Positions 1 to 7,968 of a stretch of DNA of 57,384 nucleotides are shown here, piece after piece (the first letter of the stretch is position 1; each line of letters opens with the position of its first letter). Below the pieces are notes generated by a model, which saw only the letters and a program-made list of their open reading frames with translations, ran no database searches and had not been told where the DNA came from. This stretch comes from Clostridia bacterium (GTDB lineage: Bacteria; Bacillota; Clostridia; Christensenellales; CAG-138): NCBI GenBank assembly GCA_017428025.1, contig JAFRRO010000095.1, positions 1-57,384 of the forward strand. The letters run 5' to 3'. The position numbers and the translations under genes are program-made.

Positions 1-1078
1 ATTCGGAGAAAACCAGAATGCCGCGCGTATCGCAAAGGTAAAGGAATCGCTGATCTTCGATCTTCTGGTGCTTGCGCACGCCGTTGTAACCGTAACGCAC
101 GACGGCGTCAAGATCGGTCTTCAGGGCGTCGCAATCCGGCGGCGTCAGTCCGGAATCCGGCCAGTATCCCTGATCGAGCACCAGGCGCAGATAGGTGCGT
201 TTGCCGTTCAGATAAACGCCGTTTCGATCCCATGCAACCGTGTGGAAACCGAAATACGACCATACCGTGTCGAGCACGCGTCCCTCGCGCAGAAGCTCGA
301 TTCTGATATCGTACAGATACGGATCCTCGGTTGACCATCGACGCGGCGCCGGTATCGACGATTCGCACCGCCGGCATGCCCGGTCGTCGCTTTGCGCTTC
401 CGTTGCTGCGATTTCCCGATCGCCGTCGTACAGCGTGATGCGAAGCTGACGATCCGAAAAGCGTTCCGGACAGGATGATGCGGCGGATACGGCAACCGTT
501 CCCGTTTCGGGATCGGGCGTCACCGTCAGCGCTTCGATGCGCTCGCGCCTGACACGCTCTGCCCAGACCGTTTTCCAGATGCCGGTGGTCTGCACATACC
601 AGCAGCCCCAGCTTTCGGGCTTGAAGCGCTGCTTGCCGCGCGGCTGCTCCTTCGAAAGCGAATCGGTGATGCGTACGACGAGCAAGACGCTCTTGTTCGG
701 CAGCACCGGAGCAAGATCGACCGAAAAACGCGCATAGCCGCCTTCGTGCGTACAGAGCTCCGTGCCGTTGGCGTACACAGTCGTCCGATAATCGCTGCCC
801 TCAAAGTGTATGAGAAGCGTTTCGTCCGGTCCGACGTCGGCGGTGTCGATGCGTTTCTGATACCAGACGACCGGATGCACGGATGTATCCGCGATGCCGC
901 TTGCCTTTGTCTCATAGGAAAACGGCACGCGAATGCGGTGCGTCGGCGCAAAGCCTCCGCGCCATCCGGCGTCCGGTCCGTTGTCGAAATCGTCAAACGC
1001 AAAATCCCATATCCCGTTCAGATTCGTCCACGTTTCGCGGTACAGCAGCGGACGCGGGTAGTCGCTTCGATCGATCAT
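1..1078 (-). CDS. Glycoside hydrolase family 2 protein, partial (3' end outside window)
   Basis: The frame is open to the left edge and encodes the first 359 residues. It begins MIDRSDYPRPLLYRETW and shows the GH2 layout: an N-terminal sugar-binding jelly roll (about residues 10-180, with NLNGIWDFAFDD and VVWYQKRI), an immunoglobulin-like sandwich (about 180-285, ending WSTEDPYLYDIRI), and the start of the TIM barrel (GYNGVRKHQKIEDQRFLYLC). The catalytic glutamates would lie beyond the window, so activity cannot be judged; beta-galactosidase, beta-glucuronidase and beta-mannosidase all remain possible. There is no signal peptide, so it should act in the cytosol on imported oligosaccharides. 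The start codon lies 9 nt after the stop of the glycyl radical enzyme gene, whose stop overlaps the TGAGG ribosome site, so the two genes are co-transcribed. Confidence 0.9.
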   Translation of the reverse strand, partial: MIDRSDYPRPLLYRETWTNLNGIWDFAFDDFDNGPDAGWRGGFAPTHRIRVPFSYETKASGIADTSVHPVVWYQKRIDTADVGPDETLLIHFEGSDYRTTVYANGTELCTHEGGYARFSVDLAPVLPNKSVLLVVRITDSLSKEQPRGKQRFKPESWGCWYVQTTGIWKTVWAERVRRERIEALTVTPDPETGTVAVSAASSCPERFSDRQLRITLYDGDREIAATEAQSDDRACRRCESSIPAPRRWSTEDPYLYDIRIELLREGRVLDTVWSYFGFHTVAWDRNGVYLNGKRTYLRLVLDQGYWPDSGLTPPDCDALKTDLDAVVRYGYNGVRKHQKIEDQRFLYLCDTRGILVFSE

Positions 1079-1087
1079 CGTCTTACC

Positions 1088-3271
1088 TCAATACAGGGTG
1101 CGCGAGGCGATCTCGCGCTGCACGTCGGGTGAAAGCGTAACAAACCGTGCCGAAAATCCGCCGACGCGCACCAGGAGGCTCTGATGCCGTTCGGGATGCG
1201 CAATCGCGTCCTCCAGATCTCCGCGTCTCAGCACGTTGATCATGCACTGCTGCCCGCCGTTTTGGAAATAGGTTTGCAGCAGCGTCTTGAGAACCGGACG
1301 GTTCTGATTGAACAGTTCGGGCGAAAACGTCAGGTTCTGTACCGCGCCTGCATGAAGATCGGTCCGGAGCTTGACCAGAGAATTGAGCATGGCGGTCACG
1401 CCGTTCCGGTCGGTGCCGCCCGCCGGATTGTTGGCGTTTGCCATCGGTTCGCGCGCCTTTCGACCGTCTGCGGATGCGCCGGTGAAACGTCCGAGCACGG
1501 TGTTCGCCTCGTTGTTGATGATGACGACCATGTAGGAATGCAGCCCCGCTTGCCGATCGCGCACGGTATTGCAGATGAACTCGTGCAGATCGACCGCGAG
1601 CGCGTCGACGCCGTCCGCGTCGTTGCCGTATTTTTCAGCCTGCAGCAGCAGCGCGCGTTCCTTTTCGAAGCCCTTGAAATCGGCTTTCAGCGCATCCAGA
1701 AGCGTCTGCTTTGCGATGCGCTTTTGCTCGAACACAAGCGTCTTGATCGCGTACAGGCTGTTTGCCGTATTGATGTTTCCGTAGGTTTCGAGCGTGCCGC
1801 CGAGATACCGGACGCCGCCCGCAAGCAGGCTCTTGCCGCGCGCAAGACAGTCGTCCATCAGCATCGAGATGAACAGGAACGAGCCGACGCCGGCGCAGAA
1901 ATCGTACTCCTGCTTCTGCTGCCGAGCCAGAATGTCGACATAATATGCAAGCTGATCGCGATAGGCGGCGTAGAACTGCTCAAACGTCTCGAAGTCCGCG
2001 AACGCGCCCTTTTGCAGTCCGCGCGGTTTGTCGTACAGCATATCGCGGCCGTTGAACAGCGTGACCTCGAGCGCCTTTAAAAGATTGATGATACCGTTCG
2101 GCGAACCGATGCTTTTATGGCGGATGACATACTCGCCGCAGCCGAAGAAGCAATACTGCTCGGCTTCCTCCCGCGATACGCAAAACGCCTTTTCGACCGA
2201 CGGGATGTTGACGTCGTCGTTATAGAGCATCGGATAGATCTTGCCCTCGCCGATCACGTCGAGCGCCTTTTCGTACAAGGCGGGATCCTGTCCCTCATGG
2301 AAGCGGAGAGAAAGCTGCGGTTCCGCCTCCGCCACGATGCGCGACGCTTCCATTGCAAGCATTGCGAAGCGATTTGCGTTCGCCTCGTTTTTTCTTCCCT
2401 TTCCGCCGATGATGACGCGCCCGTGAAACACGGTCTTGCGCTCGTCGATGAGCCGCCAGAGACAGCAGAGAACGTCCAAAGCTTCCGCCTCCGTTGTGCG
2501 TCCGGATGCGAGATCGCGCGCAAGAAAATCGCCGAGATCATCGTCCATGCGTCCGTAGTTCAGAACGCCGGAGATCAAGCTGTACAGCCAGACAAGCTGG
2601 ATCGCCTCAAGAAACGTCTGCGGCGCTTCCGTTGCGATCCGGTCGAGCGCATCTGAAAGGGGTTTGTTCCCAATTTCTCTTGCCTGGTCCGCATATCTGC
2701 GCGCAACGGCGGAAAACGCATCGAGCGCGATCAGACAACCGCGGTAGAAGCCGTCGGAGGAGGGCGCCGTTTTGCGGTATGCTTCGATCTCCTCTTTCAG
2801 ACCGCGGATGCCGAGGCGCAGAAGCTTGCCGTAGTCCAGATATGCGCCGACGACGCGATAGAGCGGAAACGCAACCTCGCTGTGTTCCCAGTAGACGTCC
2901 TCCGGCATTGCCTCTTTGATGTCCTGCGGGTAGGCTGCGCGCAGGTTTTTGCGCGTCTCCTGCTCCTCCCAGAAGGCGAGCATCGTCTCTGCGTCTTCGA
3001 TTTCCGCTTCGCTTGCGCCGTCCGAGATCAGCTGCTGCATGGCGCGCGGACGATCGACGAACCAGCATACGCTGCGTCCGAGCAGCGGTTCGTTGGAAAA
3101 CCCGACCGGCAGCACACGCTTGCGTCCCGCGAGCAATTCGCCCGGCTGAATCGGCAGAAATTCGTAGCGGCTCTGCACCTCGATACAGGCGGCCTCGCGC
3201 AGCGAAACGTCGTCGTTCTGATGGATTCGGTAGGTTTCGGTAAACGTTTTCAGATAGGTATAGAAGGTCAT
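1088..3271 (-). CDS. Glycyl radical enzyme (PFL/diol-dehydratase-like), substrate unknown
   Basis: This 727-residue protein has the two signatures of the glycyl radical superfamily. The C-terminal glycyl loop reads RVGGFSARF, with the radical glycine expected at Gly705. The active-site loop reads FFGCGEYV, with the thiyl cysteine at Cys378 and Glu380 two residues later. Cys-X-Glu is the arrangement of the dehydratases, lyases and decarboxylases (glycerol dehydratase, CutC, HypD), not of pyruvate formate-lyase, which has two adjacent cysteines. However, those enzymes usually read GCVE; here the middle residue is glycine. The ribosome site AAAGAGG precedes the ATG. It is followed by a GH2 glycosidase and divergent from its activase, so a sugar-derived substrate is a reasonable inference. 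The enzyme would be oxygen-sensitive, implying an anaerobe. The substrate cannot be named from sequence. Confidence 0.9.
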   Translation of the reverse strand: MTFYTYLKTFTETYRIHQNDDVSLREAACIEVQSRYEFLPIQPGELLAGRKRVLPVGFSNEPLLGRSVCWFVDRPRAMQQLISDGASEAEIEDAETMLAFWEEQETRKNLRAAYPQDIKEAMPEDVYWEHSEVAFPLYRVVGAYLDYGKLLRLGIRGLKEEIEAYRKTAPSSDGFYRGCLIALDAFSAVARRYADQAREIGNKPLSDALDRIATEAPQTFLEAIQLVWLYSLISGVLNYGRMDDDLGDFLARDLASGRTTEAEALDVLCCLWRLIDERKTVFHGRVIIGGKGRKNEANANRFAMLAMEASRIVAEAEPQLSLRFHEGQDPALYEKALDVIGEGKIYPMLYNDDVNIPSVEKAFCVSREEAEQYCFFGCGEYVIRHKSIGSPNGIINLLKALEVTLFNGRDMLYDKPRGLQKGAFADFETFEQFYAAYRDQLAYYVDILARQQKQEYDFCAGVGSFLFISMLMDDCLARGKSLLAGGVRYLGGTLETYGNINTANSLYAIKTLVFEQKRIAKQTLLDALKADFKGFEKERALLLQAEKYGNDADGVDALAVDLHEFICNTVRDRQAGLHSYMVVIINNEANTVLGRFTGASADGRKAREPMANANNPAGGTDRNGVTAMLNSLVKLRTDLHAGAVQNLTFSPELFNQNRPVLKTLLQTYFQNGGQQCMINVLRRGDLEDAIAHPERHQSLLVRVGGFSARFVTLSPDVQREIASRTLY
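3239..3252. promoter_or_regulatory. Candidate LacI/CcpA-type operator inside the 5' end of the glycyl radical enzyme gene
   Basis: GGTAAACGTTTTCA, read on the plus strand, shares GGTAAACGTTTTC with the site downstream of the big-operon promoter. It overlaps codons 7-11 (K-T-F-T) of the gene, so coding chance is a real alternative. A roadblock or cre-type role is inferred. Confidence 0.4.
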
Positions 3272-3294
3272 AGATGCCTCTTTCCCGCGCCGTA

Positions 3295-3323
3295 TGGACA
3301 GCGGTACGAATCTTTGCTATAAT
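3295..3323 (+). promoter_or_regulatory. Promoter of the activase gene
   Basis: TGGACA (3295-3300), a 17-nt spacer and TATAAT (3318-3323). Initiation is expected near 3330, followed by the GGGAGGG ribosome site. It lies in the 78-nt divergent gap. I see no equally clear promoter for the minus-strand enzyme gene. Confidence 0.8.
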
Positions 3324-3349
3324 GAGGAAAACGGATCGGGAGGGTTCGA

Positions 3350-4234
3350 ATGGGGATTGTTTTTGACATCCAGCGCTGTTCCTATCACGACGGACCGGGC
3401 ATTCGCACCTCCGTCTTTCTGAAGGGCTGCAATCTGCGCTGTCCGTGGTGTCATAATCCGGAATCGATCGATCCGCGGCCGCAGATCGAGCTTCTGCCCG
3501 CGCTCTGTGCCGCTTGCGGCCTCTGTGAAACGGTCTGTCCGCACGGCGTGCACCGACTGACCGGCGGAACGCATCGGTTGCTGCCCGCGTCCTGTGCTCT
3601 GTGCGGCGCCTGCGTCGACGCCTGCCCGCAGAGGGCTTTGCAGATTGCCGGACGCGAGATGCCCGCGGACGAGGTGCTTGCCGTCGTCCTGCGCGATCGC
3701 GCCTATTACGAGCCCGACGGCGGCGTGACGTTTACCGGCGGAGAGCCGACCTGTCAGCCGGGTTTTTTGATCGAGCTTCTTGAAAAATGCCGTCAGAACG
3801 GCGTCCGCACCGCAATCGAAACGAACGGCTGTATCCCCGAAAAAACGCTGTCGGCGATCCTTCCGCTTGTCGATCTCTGGCTGCTCGATCTCAAGGCGGA
3901 CGATGCGGCGTCTCTGCGCGCATGGACCGGCGGCGACTTTGCGCTTTGGCAACAGACGCTGGACGCCGTCGAAGCGCACGGCGGTTCGGTGATTCTGCGT
4001 CTCCCCGTCATTCCGACCTTCAACGATACCGAAGCGCATTTCCGCTTTGCGGCGGATCTCAGACGCCGGTACCGGTGCGTCCGAAGCGTCGAAATTCTGC
4101 CGTATCATACGATCGGCAACACGAAGTGGACAGGAATCGGGCGCGCCGCGCCGCTGCTCTCGCTTCCCTCCGCGACGCCGGAACAAACGACGCTCTGGAA
4201 CCGTCTCTTAAAGGATGCGATGCAGGGCGACTGA
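3350..4234 (+). CDS. Glycyl-radical-enzyme activating enzyme (radical SAM)
   Basis: This 294-residue protein should generate the glycyl radical on the enzyme encoded divergently. The radical-SAM cluster motif is KGCNLRCPWC (Cys27, Cys31, Cys34). A two-cluster ferredoxin insert follows, with Cys53/56/59/63 and Cys82/85/88/92. A SAM-binding GGE motif appears in VTFTGGEPTCQPGF. This layout, with two extra 4Fe-4S clusters, is typical of activases for dehydratase and decarboxylase-type glycyl radical enzymes and differs from the short PFL activase. The gene has its own strong promoter. Its stop lies only 3 nt from the stop of the convergent ROK kinase gene, so the two transcripts must overlap or collide. 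Confidence 0.93.
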   Translation: MGIVFDIQRCSYHDGPGIRTSVFLKGCNLRCPWCHNPESIDPRPQIELLPALCAACGLCETVCPHGVHRLTGGTHRLLPASCALCGACVDACPQRALQIAGREMPADEVLAVVLRDRAYYEPDGGVTFTGGEPTCQPGFLIELLEKCRQNGVRTAIETNGCIPEKTLSAILPLVDLWLLDLKADDAASLRAWTGGDFALWQQTLDAVEAHGGSVILRLPVIPTFNDTEAHFRFAADLRRRYRCVRSVEILPYHTIGNTKWTGIGRAAPLLSLPSATPEQTTLWNRLLKDAMQGD

Positions 4235-4237
4235 CGT

Positions 4238-5149
4238 TTATCTGCGCGCAGCCTGCGCCCAGCCGTAGATGCCCGCGCCGATGATGCCGTTCTCCTGATT
4301 GGGACGCGCATACACGATGCGCAGATTGCGCTCGGGATACGGCTTTCGCACGTACCGGCGGATACACGCTTCGAGCGTTTCCGTCGGGAAGCCCTCCATC
4401 TGCAGGACGCCCCCGCCGAGCACGACGTATTCCGGATCCAGAATATTGATTTCGGTTGCCGCCGCGATCGCCATGGCGTCGATCTGGCTCTGTACCTCCA
4501 CCGTATCGCAATGATCCCGATAGATCGAACGGATGCTTTCCTCCGGAAAGACCGTCTGGCAAAGCTCGTTCAACCGCTTTCCGCCGCCGAACGGTTCGAG
4601 ACAGCCGGTATTGCCGCAGCTGCACCGGCGGTCGTTTTTCATTTGCGGAATGTGTCCGAGCTCGCCCGCAACGCCGTTGCGTCCCATCAGGGGCTTCCCG
4701 TCAAGACAGATCGCGTTGCCGATCCCCGTGCCGTAATAGATGCCGATGATCAGCCCTTCCGTCGGCAAACCGAGATAGGTGAGATCGTACTGCAGCAGCA
4801 GATTGACGTCCTTTTCGAGCCACACCGGCAAATGAAACTCCCGTTCGAGCAGTTCGCAGACCGCAAGATTTTCGATTCCGGGGATCGCGGGCGCCTGCAG
4901 GATCCTGCGCCGCGCCTTGTCGACCGTTGCCGGTACGCCGAGCGAAATGCCCGCGATCGTATAGCGATCCTTGCATTGATCGATGAATCTCCGGAGCAGT
5001 GCCGCAAGCGCGTCGGAAAAGCCGTTTTCCGTCATGCGCTCCGTCGATTCGATTTCCTTTTCATACAGGGTATAATCTCTGCCGCACAGTCCGATGCGGC
5101 AATTCGTTCCGCCGATATCCATGCAGAGCATGGCTTCTGTTTTATTCAT
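4238..5149 (-). CDS. ROK-family sugar kinase, allose-kinase-like
   Basis: This 303-residue ROK protein without an HTH is a kinase rather than a repressor. It has the phosphate-binding DIGGTN (11-16), the catalytic aspartate in EKDVN (Asp114), and the ROK zinc site GELGHIP...CSCGNTGCLE (His166, Cys176, Cys178, Cys183). From memory it resembles E. coli D-allose kinase AlsK in several blocks (GTGIGNAICLDG, VVLGGGVLQMEGFPTETL). Kinase specificity within ROK is fluid, so fructose, mannose or glucose are also possible. It follows the LacI-family gene by 51 nt and is probably the last gene of that transcript. Beside a mannosidase and a lyxose/mannose isomerase, it likely phosphorylates the resulting hexose. 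Confidence 0.85.
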   Translation of the reverse strand: MNKTEAMLCMDIGGTNCRIGLCGRDYTLYEKEIESTERMTENGFSDALAALLRRFIDQCKDRYTIAGISLGVPATVDKARRRILQAPAIPGIENLAVCELLEREFHLPVWLEKDVNLLLQYDLTYLGLPTEGLIIGIYYGTGIGNAICLDGKPLMGRNGVAGELGHIPQMKNDRRCSCGNTGCLEPFGGGKRLNELCQTVFPEESIRSIYRDHCDTVEVQSQIDAMAIAAATEINILDPEYVVLGGGVLQMEGFPTETLEACIRRYVRKPYPERNLRIVYARPNQENGIIGAGIYGWAQAARR

Positions 5150-5200
5150 ACTTCCTCCGGTGAATCGTTCCTGATGGGGGGGCGGTCTCGCCGTGGTTTT

Positions 5201-6196
5201 TCATCCGCGCGTCGATTTGCGCGGAACCAGATAGACCGGAACCCGAATCGGATTCCCGTCCGGTTTTTCGCCTTTCATGGCGGCGATCAGTCGTTCGGCA
5301 ACGAGACGTCCCATTTCATCGACCTGCTGATGCACGGTCGTGATCGGGATCGCATTGAACGCCGTGATGGATATGTCGTCATATCCCGCAATCCTGACAT
5401 CCTCGGGAATGCGTCTGCCGTATTCGCAAAGCGCCTTGTAGCAGCCGAGCGCCAGCCAGTCGGAGCCGGCGAACACGCCGTCGACGTCCGATCCTGCCGC
5501 AAGAAGCTCCTTCATCTTCGCCTTTGCGCCTTCGTAATTCAGAACGTCGAGCGTGGCAATGCGGCGTTCCGTATCCGGAAGCCCGAACTCCTTGAGCGCC
5601 TTGCAGTATCCGGCATAGCGTTCCTCATAGCAGGACACTTGCTTGCTGCTCGTCATAAAGAGAATACGCCTTGCGCCCTGCTCCAGAAGCTCCCTTGTCG
5701 CAAGATATCCGCCCTCGACATTGTCGCTGGTGATCATGCAGCCGCCGAATGCCGGATCGGTCGAAATGCGGTCGATCAGCACCGTCGGAACCTGCGCCGT
5801 CAGCTCGTGCGCGGTGCCGGAGATAAAGACCAGCCCGCAGACACGCTGCATCTGCATCATCTGCACGTGATGCCGTTCGATCGCTTCATCCTCGTCCGTG
5901 TTGCAGACAAAGGTCTCGTAGCCCGCGGCAAACAGGTTGCGTTCGATCTCGTAGATCAGCTTGGTGAAGAACTCGTTTTTGATGTCGGGAACCAGGATTC
6001 CGACGTTCTTCATATGCTTCACACGAAGCCCTTTTGCGACAAGGTTCGGCTGATAATTGTTTTCCGCAATCACCCGAAGAACGCGCTCCTCCGTCTCCTT
6101 GGAATAGCGTCCGTTCTTGTTGATAACGCGCGAAACCGTTGCGATGGAAACCCCCGCCTGTTCGGATATTTCTTTGATTGAAACGCTTTTCTGCAT
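5201..6196 (-). CDS. LacI-family transcriptional regulator
   Basis: This 331-residue protein has the LacI-type N-terminal helix-turn-helix and hinge (VSIKEISEQAGVSIATVSRVIN, then YQPNLVAKGLR) and a periplasmic-binding-protein-like effector domain (NVGILVPDIKNEFFTKL; DGVFAGSDWLALG; IRIAGYDDI-type block near 265-275). The hinge and HTH look intact. It has its own promoter inside the 3' end of the upstream amidohydrolase gene and the ribosome site AAGGAG 7 nt from the ATG. As the only regulator in the glycan locus, it is the best candidate for the GGTAAACG-type sites listed here; the effector is likely a sugar or sugar phosphate. A global CcpA encoded elsewhere could also use cre-like sites of this kind. 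Confidence 0.93.
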   Translation of the reverse strand: MQKSVSIKEISEQAGVSIATVSRVINKNGRYSKETEERVLRVIAENNYQPNLVAKGLRVKHMKNVGILVPDIKNEFFTKLIYEIERNLFAAGYETFVCNTDEDEAIERHHVQMMQMQRVCGLVFISGTAHELTAQVPTVLIDRISTDPAFGGCMITSDNVEGGYLATRELLEQGARRILFMTSSKQVSCYEERYAGYCKALKEFGLPDTERRIATLDVLNYEGAKAKMKELLAAGSDVDGVFAGSDWLALGCYKALCEYGRRIPEDVRIAGYDDISITAFNAIPITTVHQQVDEMGRLVAERLIAAMKGEKPDGNPIRVPVYLVPRKSTRG

Positions 6197-6217
6197 ATCC
6201 CTGCTCCTTGCCGCTTC

Positions 6218-7282
6218 CTATGAGAATAGTATACTTGATAGCGAATTTGTACGCAAGCACTCTTTTTGTATATTCCGTATGATTTCGCGCTCGCGTTCGT
6301 TCAGCCGAAAACGCGCATCGGAAAGCCGTTCTTCCAGATATGCGGCCGCGGCATTTCGATCGATCCGCTTCGGTTTTTCGCCCGCAAAGCGCCGGAAATT
6401 GCCGTATGTCAGCTTTTCAAACGCGTCCTTCGGCAGATCGATTCCGAAGACCGTATCGTCCCACAGCGGGATCGGATCGTCGCCAAAAAAGAAGGATCGT
6501 TCGAGACGGTTCAGCACCTCCGCAATGTGTACGTCCTCCCCCTTCATCGGCGCACAGTTGTCCGTTCCGTAGAGGATGCGATCGGAATAATCGAGAAAGA
6601 ACCTGCGCCAGCGCGCGCGATCCGCCGAGAAGTTCGGATACATTTCCGTGCCCGCGGTCACATCGAGCCAAAGGTTCGGATGCGCGTCCATGATGCGTCT
6701 CAGCCGGTCGTGATCGTCCGACAGAAAAAGAAAATGCGCAAAGCAGACGCGCAGCTTCGGATGCTTTTCGCACATGCGAAGCGACTCCGAAAGGATTTGC
6801 TCATAGCTTGCATAGCCGTCCGCGCCGTAAAAGTAGCCCGCATCCCTCGCCCACGCGGGGATCGCATTCGCGTCCCAGAAGTTTCTCGGATCGTTCACAT
6901 GAATCAGAAACGGGATGCCGTCCGCTTCCGCCGCGGCATACATGGCGTCGAGGCTCTCGTCGTCCTGCGCAATCCCCCATTTTTTGCGTTCGGTCGGCTT
7001 GTTCTCGATCATCTTCATGCCGTCGAGCCCGAGCGCAAGGAGACGCCGCATTTCCTCCGCGCAGTCATACGCAAACCGGTGATGCAGCCCGCCGAACGCA
7101 TAATGCGCGGGATCCAGCAGCTTCCAGCCGATTGCAAGCGCGTTCTGCGCCGCGTCATCCATGGCCTCCACGCTCAGAAAATTCGCGGCGGTATAGCCGA
7201 AGCGGCGTTCGATCTCCTTAAGCTCCCTGAGCGCTTCCGCACCGCCGAACGCATGTACGTGCGCGTCGATCCAGCCGCTCAT
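6218..7282 (-). CDS. Amidohydrolase-2 family metal-dependent hydrolase
   Basis: This 354-residue TIM-barrel protein has the amidohydrolase metal ligands in order: IDAHVHAF (His8, His10), LIHVND (His128), CFAHFLF (His183) and LYGTDNCAP (Asp241). The pattern fits the PF04909 type (lactonases, decarboxylases, hydratases) rather than urease-like enzymes with a carboxylated lysine. The reaction is not determined; a sugar lactonase or a sugar-acid hydrolase or decarboxylase would suit the neighbourhood, but that is inference. Its start overlaps the stop of the isomerase gene by ATGA, so translation is coupled, and its 3' end contains the promoter of the regulator gene. Confidence 0.82.
   Translation of the reverse strand: MSGWIDAHVHAFGGAEALRELKEIERRFGYTAANFLSVEAMDDAAQNALAIGWKLLDPAHYAFGGLHHRFAYDCAEEMRRLLALGLDGMKMIENKPTERKKWGIAQDDESLDAMYAAAEADGIPFLIHVNDPRNFWDANAIPAWARDAGYFYGADGYASYEQILSESLRMCEKHPKLRVCFAHFLFLSDDHDRLRRIMDAHPNLWLDVTAGTEMYPNFSADRARWRRFFLDYSDRILYGTDNCAPMKGEDVHIAEVLNRLERSFFFGDDPIPLWDDTVFGIDLPKDAFEKLTYGNFRRFAGEKPKRIDRNAAAAYLEERLSDARFRLNEREREIIRNIQKECLRTNSLSSILFS
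6228..6256 (-). promoter_or_regulatory. Promoter of the LacI-family regulator gene
   Basis: On the minus strand, TTGCGT (6256-6251), a 17-nt spacer and TATACT (6233-6228). It lies within the last codons of the amidohydrolase gene and gives a leader of about 25 nt. No GGTAAACG-type site is visible here, so autoregulation is not obvious. Confidence 0.7.
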
Positions 7283-7968
7283 GCCTTCGGCGCCGGGTAC
7301 TCGTTGCAGAGAAGACGGTAGGCGGGCTCGTCCTCCTCGATCGCAGGGAATCTGCCCGGCACGTCATAGAAACGGTTGTCGGTGTTGTCGTCGTTGCACA
7401 TCGAGACCTCGCCGACGATGACGTCGCCGCAGCCCTCCTTGCCCCAGAACTTATGATACAAATACTGCGTATAGGTCACGCTCTGCCCCGGCAAAAGTTC
7501 CAGAATACCGCCCGCCGGAATCGTCATTCTGACGCCGTCCGATACGATCTCCACCGGATTGACCGTGTCGAGCTCCTCGGTTTCGGTCGCGTTGAAAAGC
7601 TGCATCATCAGGACGCCTCCGCCGCGGTTGATGATGTCCTCCATCTTATACCAGTGGAAATGCAGCGGCGTGACCTGCCCTTCCTTCGCGATCAGGATCT
7701 TTTCCGCATAGGGCTTTTTGTACCGTTCCGGCATCTTGGCGTTTCCGTTTCGGATCGTCAGCGCTGTGAGCCCGATCCTTGCGAACTGTCCCGCGCCGAA
7801 ATCCGTGACGTCCCAGCCGAGCGCGTTGTCGCGGATCTCGTCGCATTCATGTCCCTTTTCGTTCCATTCTTCGGGCGTCCAGCCGAAAAACGGCGGCAGC
7901 TTGATCTGATGCGCATTCAGGAGCGCCTCGGTTTCCCTGATGATCCGATTGATTTCCGAACGTTTCAT
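7279..7968 (-). CDS. D-lyxose isomerase family protein (lyxose/mannose ketol-isomerase)
   Basis: This 229-residue cupin-type protein matches the D-lyxose isomerase family in length and motifs. The metal site is PLHFHWYKMEDI (His103, His105, Glu110), with a further ligand probably His172 in YLYHKFWG; GWDVTDFG and the late block NRFYDVPGRFPAIEEDEPA are also family-like. Characterised members interconvert D-lyxose and D-xylulose and commonly also D-mannose and D-fructose. Because the gene overlaps the GH38 alpha-mannosidase gene by ATGA, mannose-to-fructose conversion is the attractive role here. No signal peptide is present, so it is cytosolic. Confidence 0.85.
   Translation of the reverse strand: MKRSEINRIIRETEALLNAHQIKLPPFFGWTPEEWNEKGHECDEIRDNALGWDVTDFGAGQFARIGLTALTIRNGNAKMPERYKKPYAEKILIAKEGQVTPLHFHWYKMEDIINRGGGVLMMQLFNATETEELDTVNPVEIVSDGVRMTIPAGGILELLPGQSVTYTQYLYHKFWGKEGCGDVIVGEVSMCNDDNTDNRFYDVPGRFPAIEEDEPAYRLLCNEYPAPKA

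Noticed and set aside
1088..3271. Annotation as pyruvate formate-lyase
   Set aside because: The active site lacks the adjacent Cys-Cys pair and has Cys-X-Glu; length and neighbours also disagree.
5175..5182. G-rich run between the LacI and ROK genes as a regulatory structure
   Set aside because: A single short G run cannot form a quadruplex, and no hairpin surrounds it.
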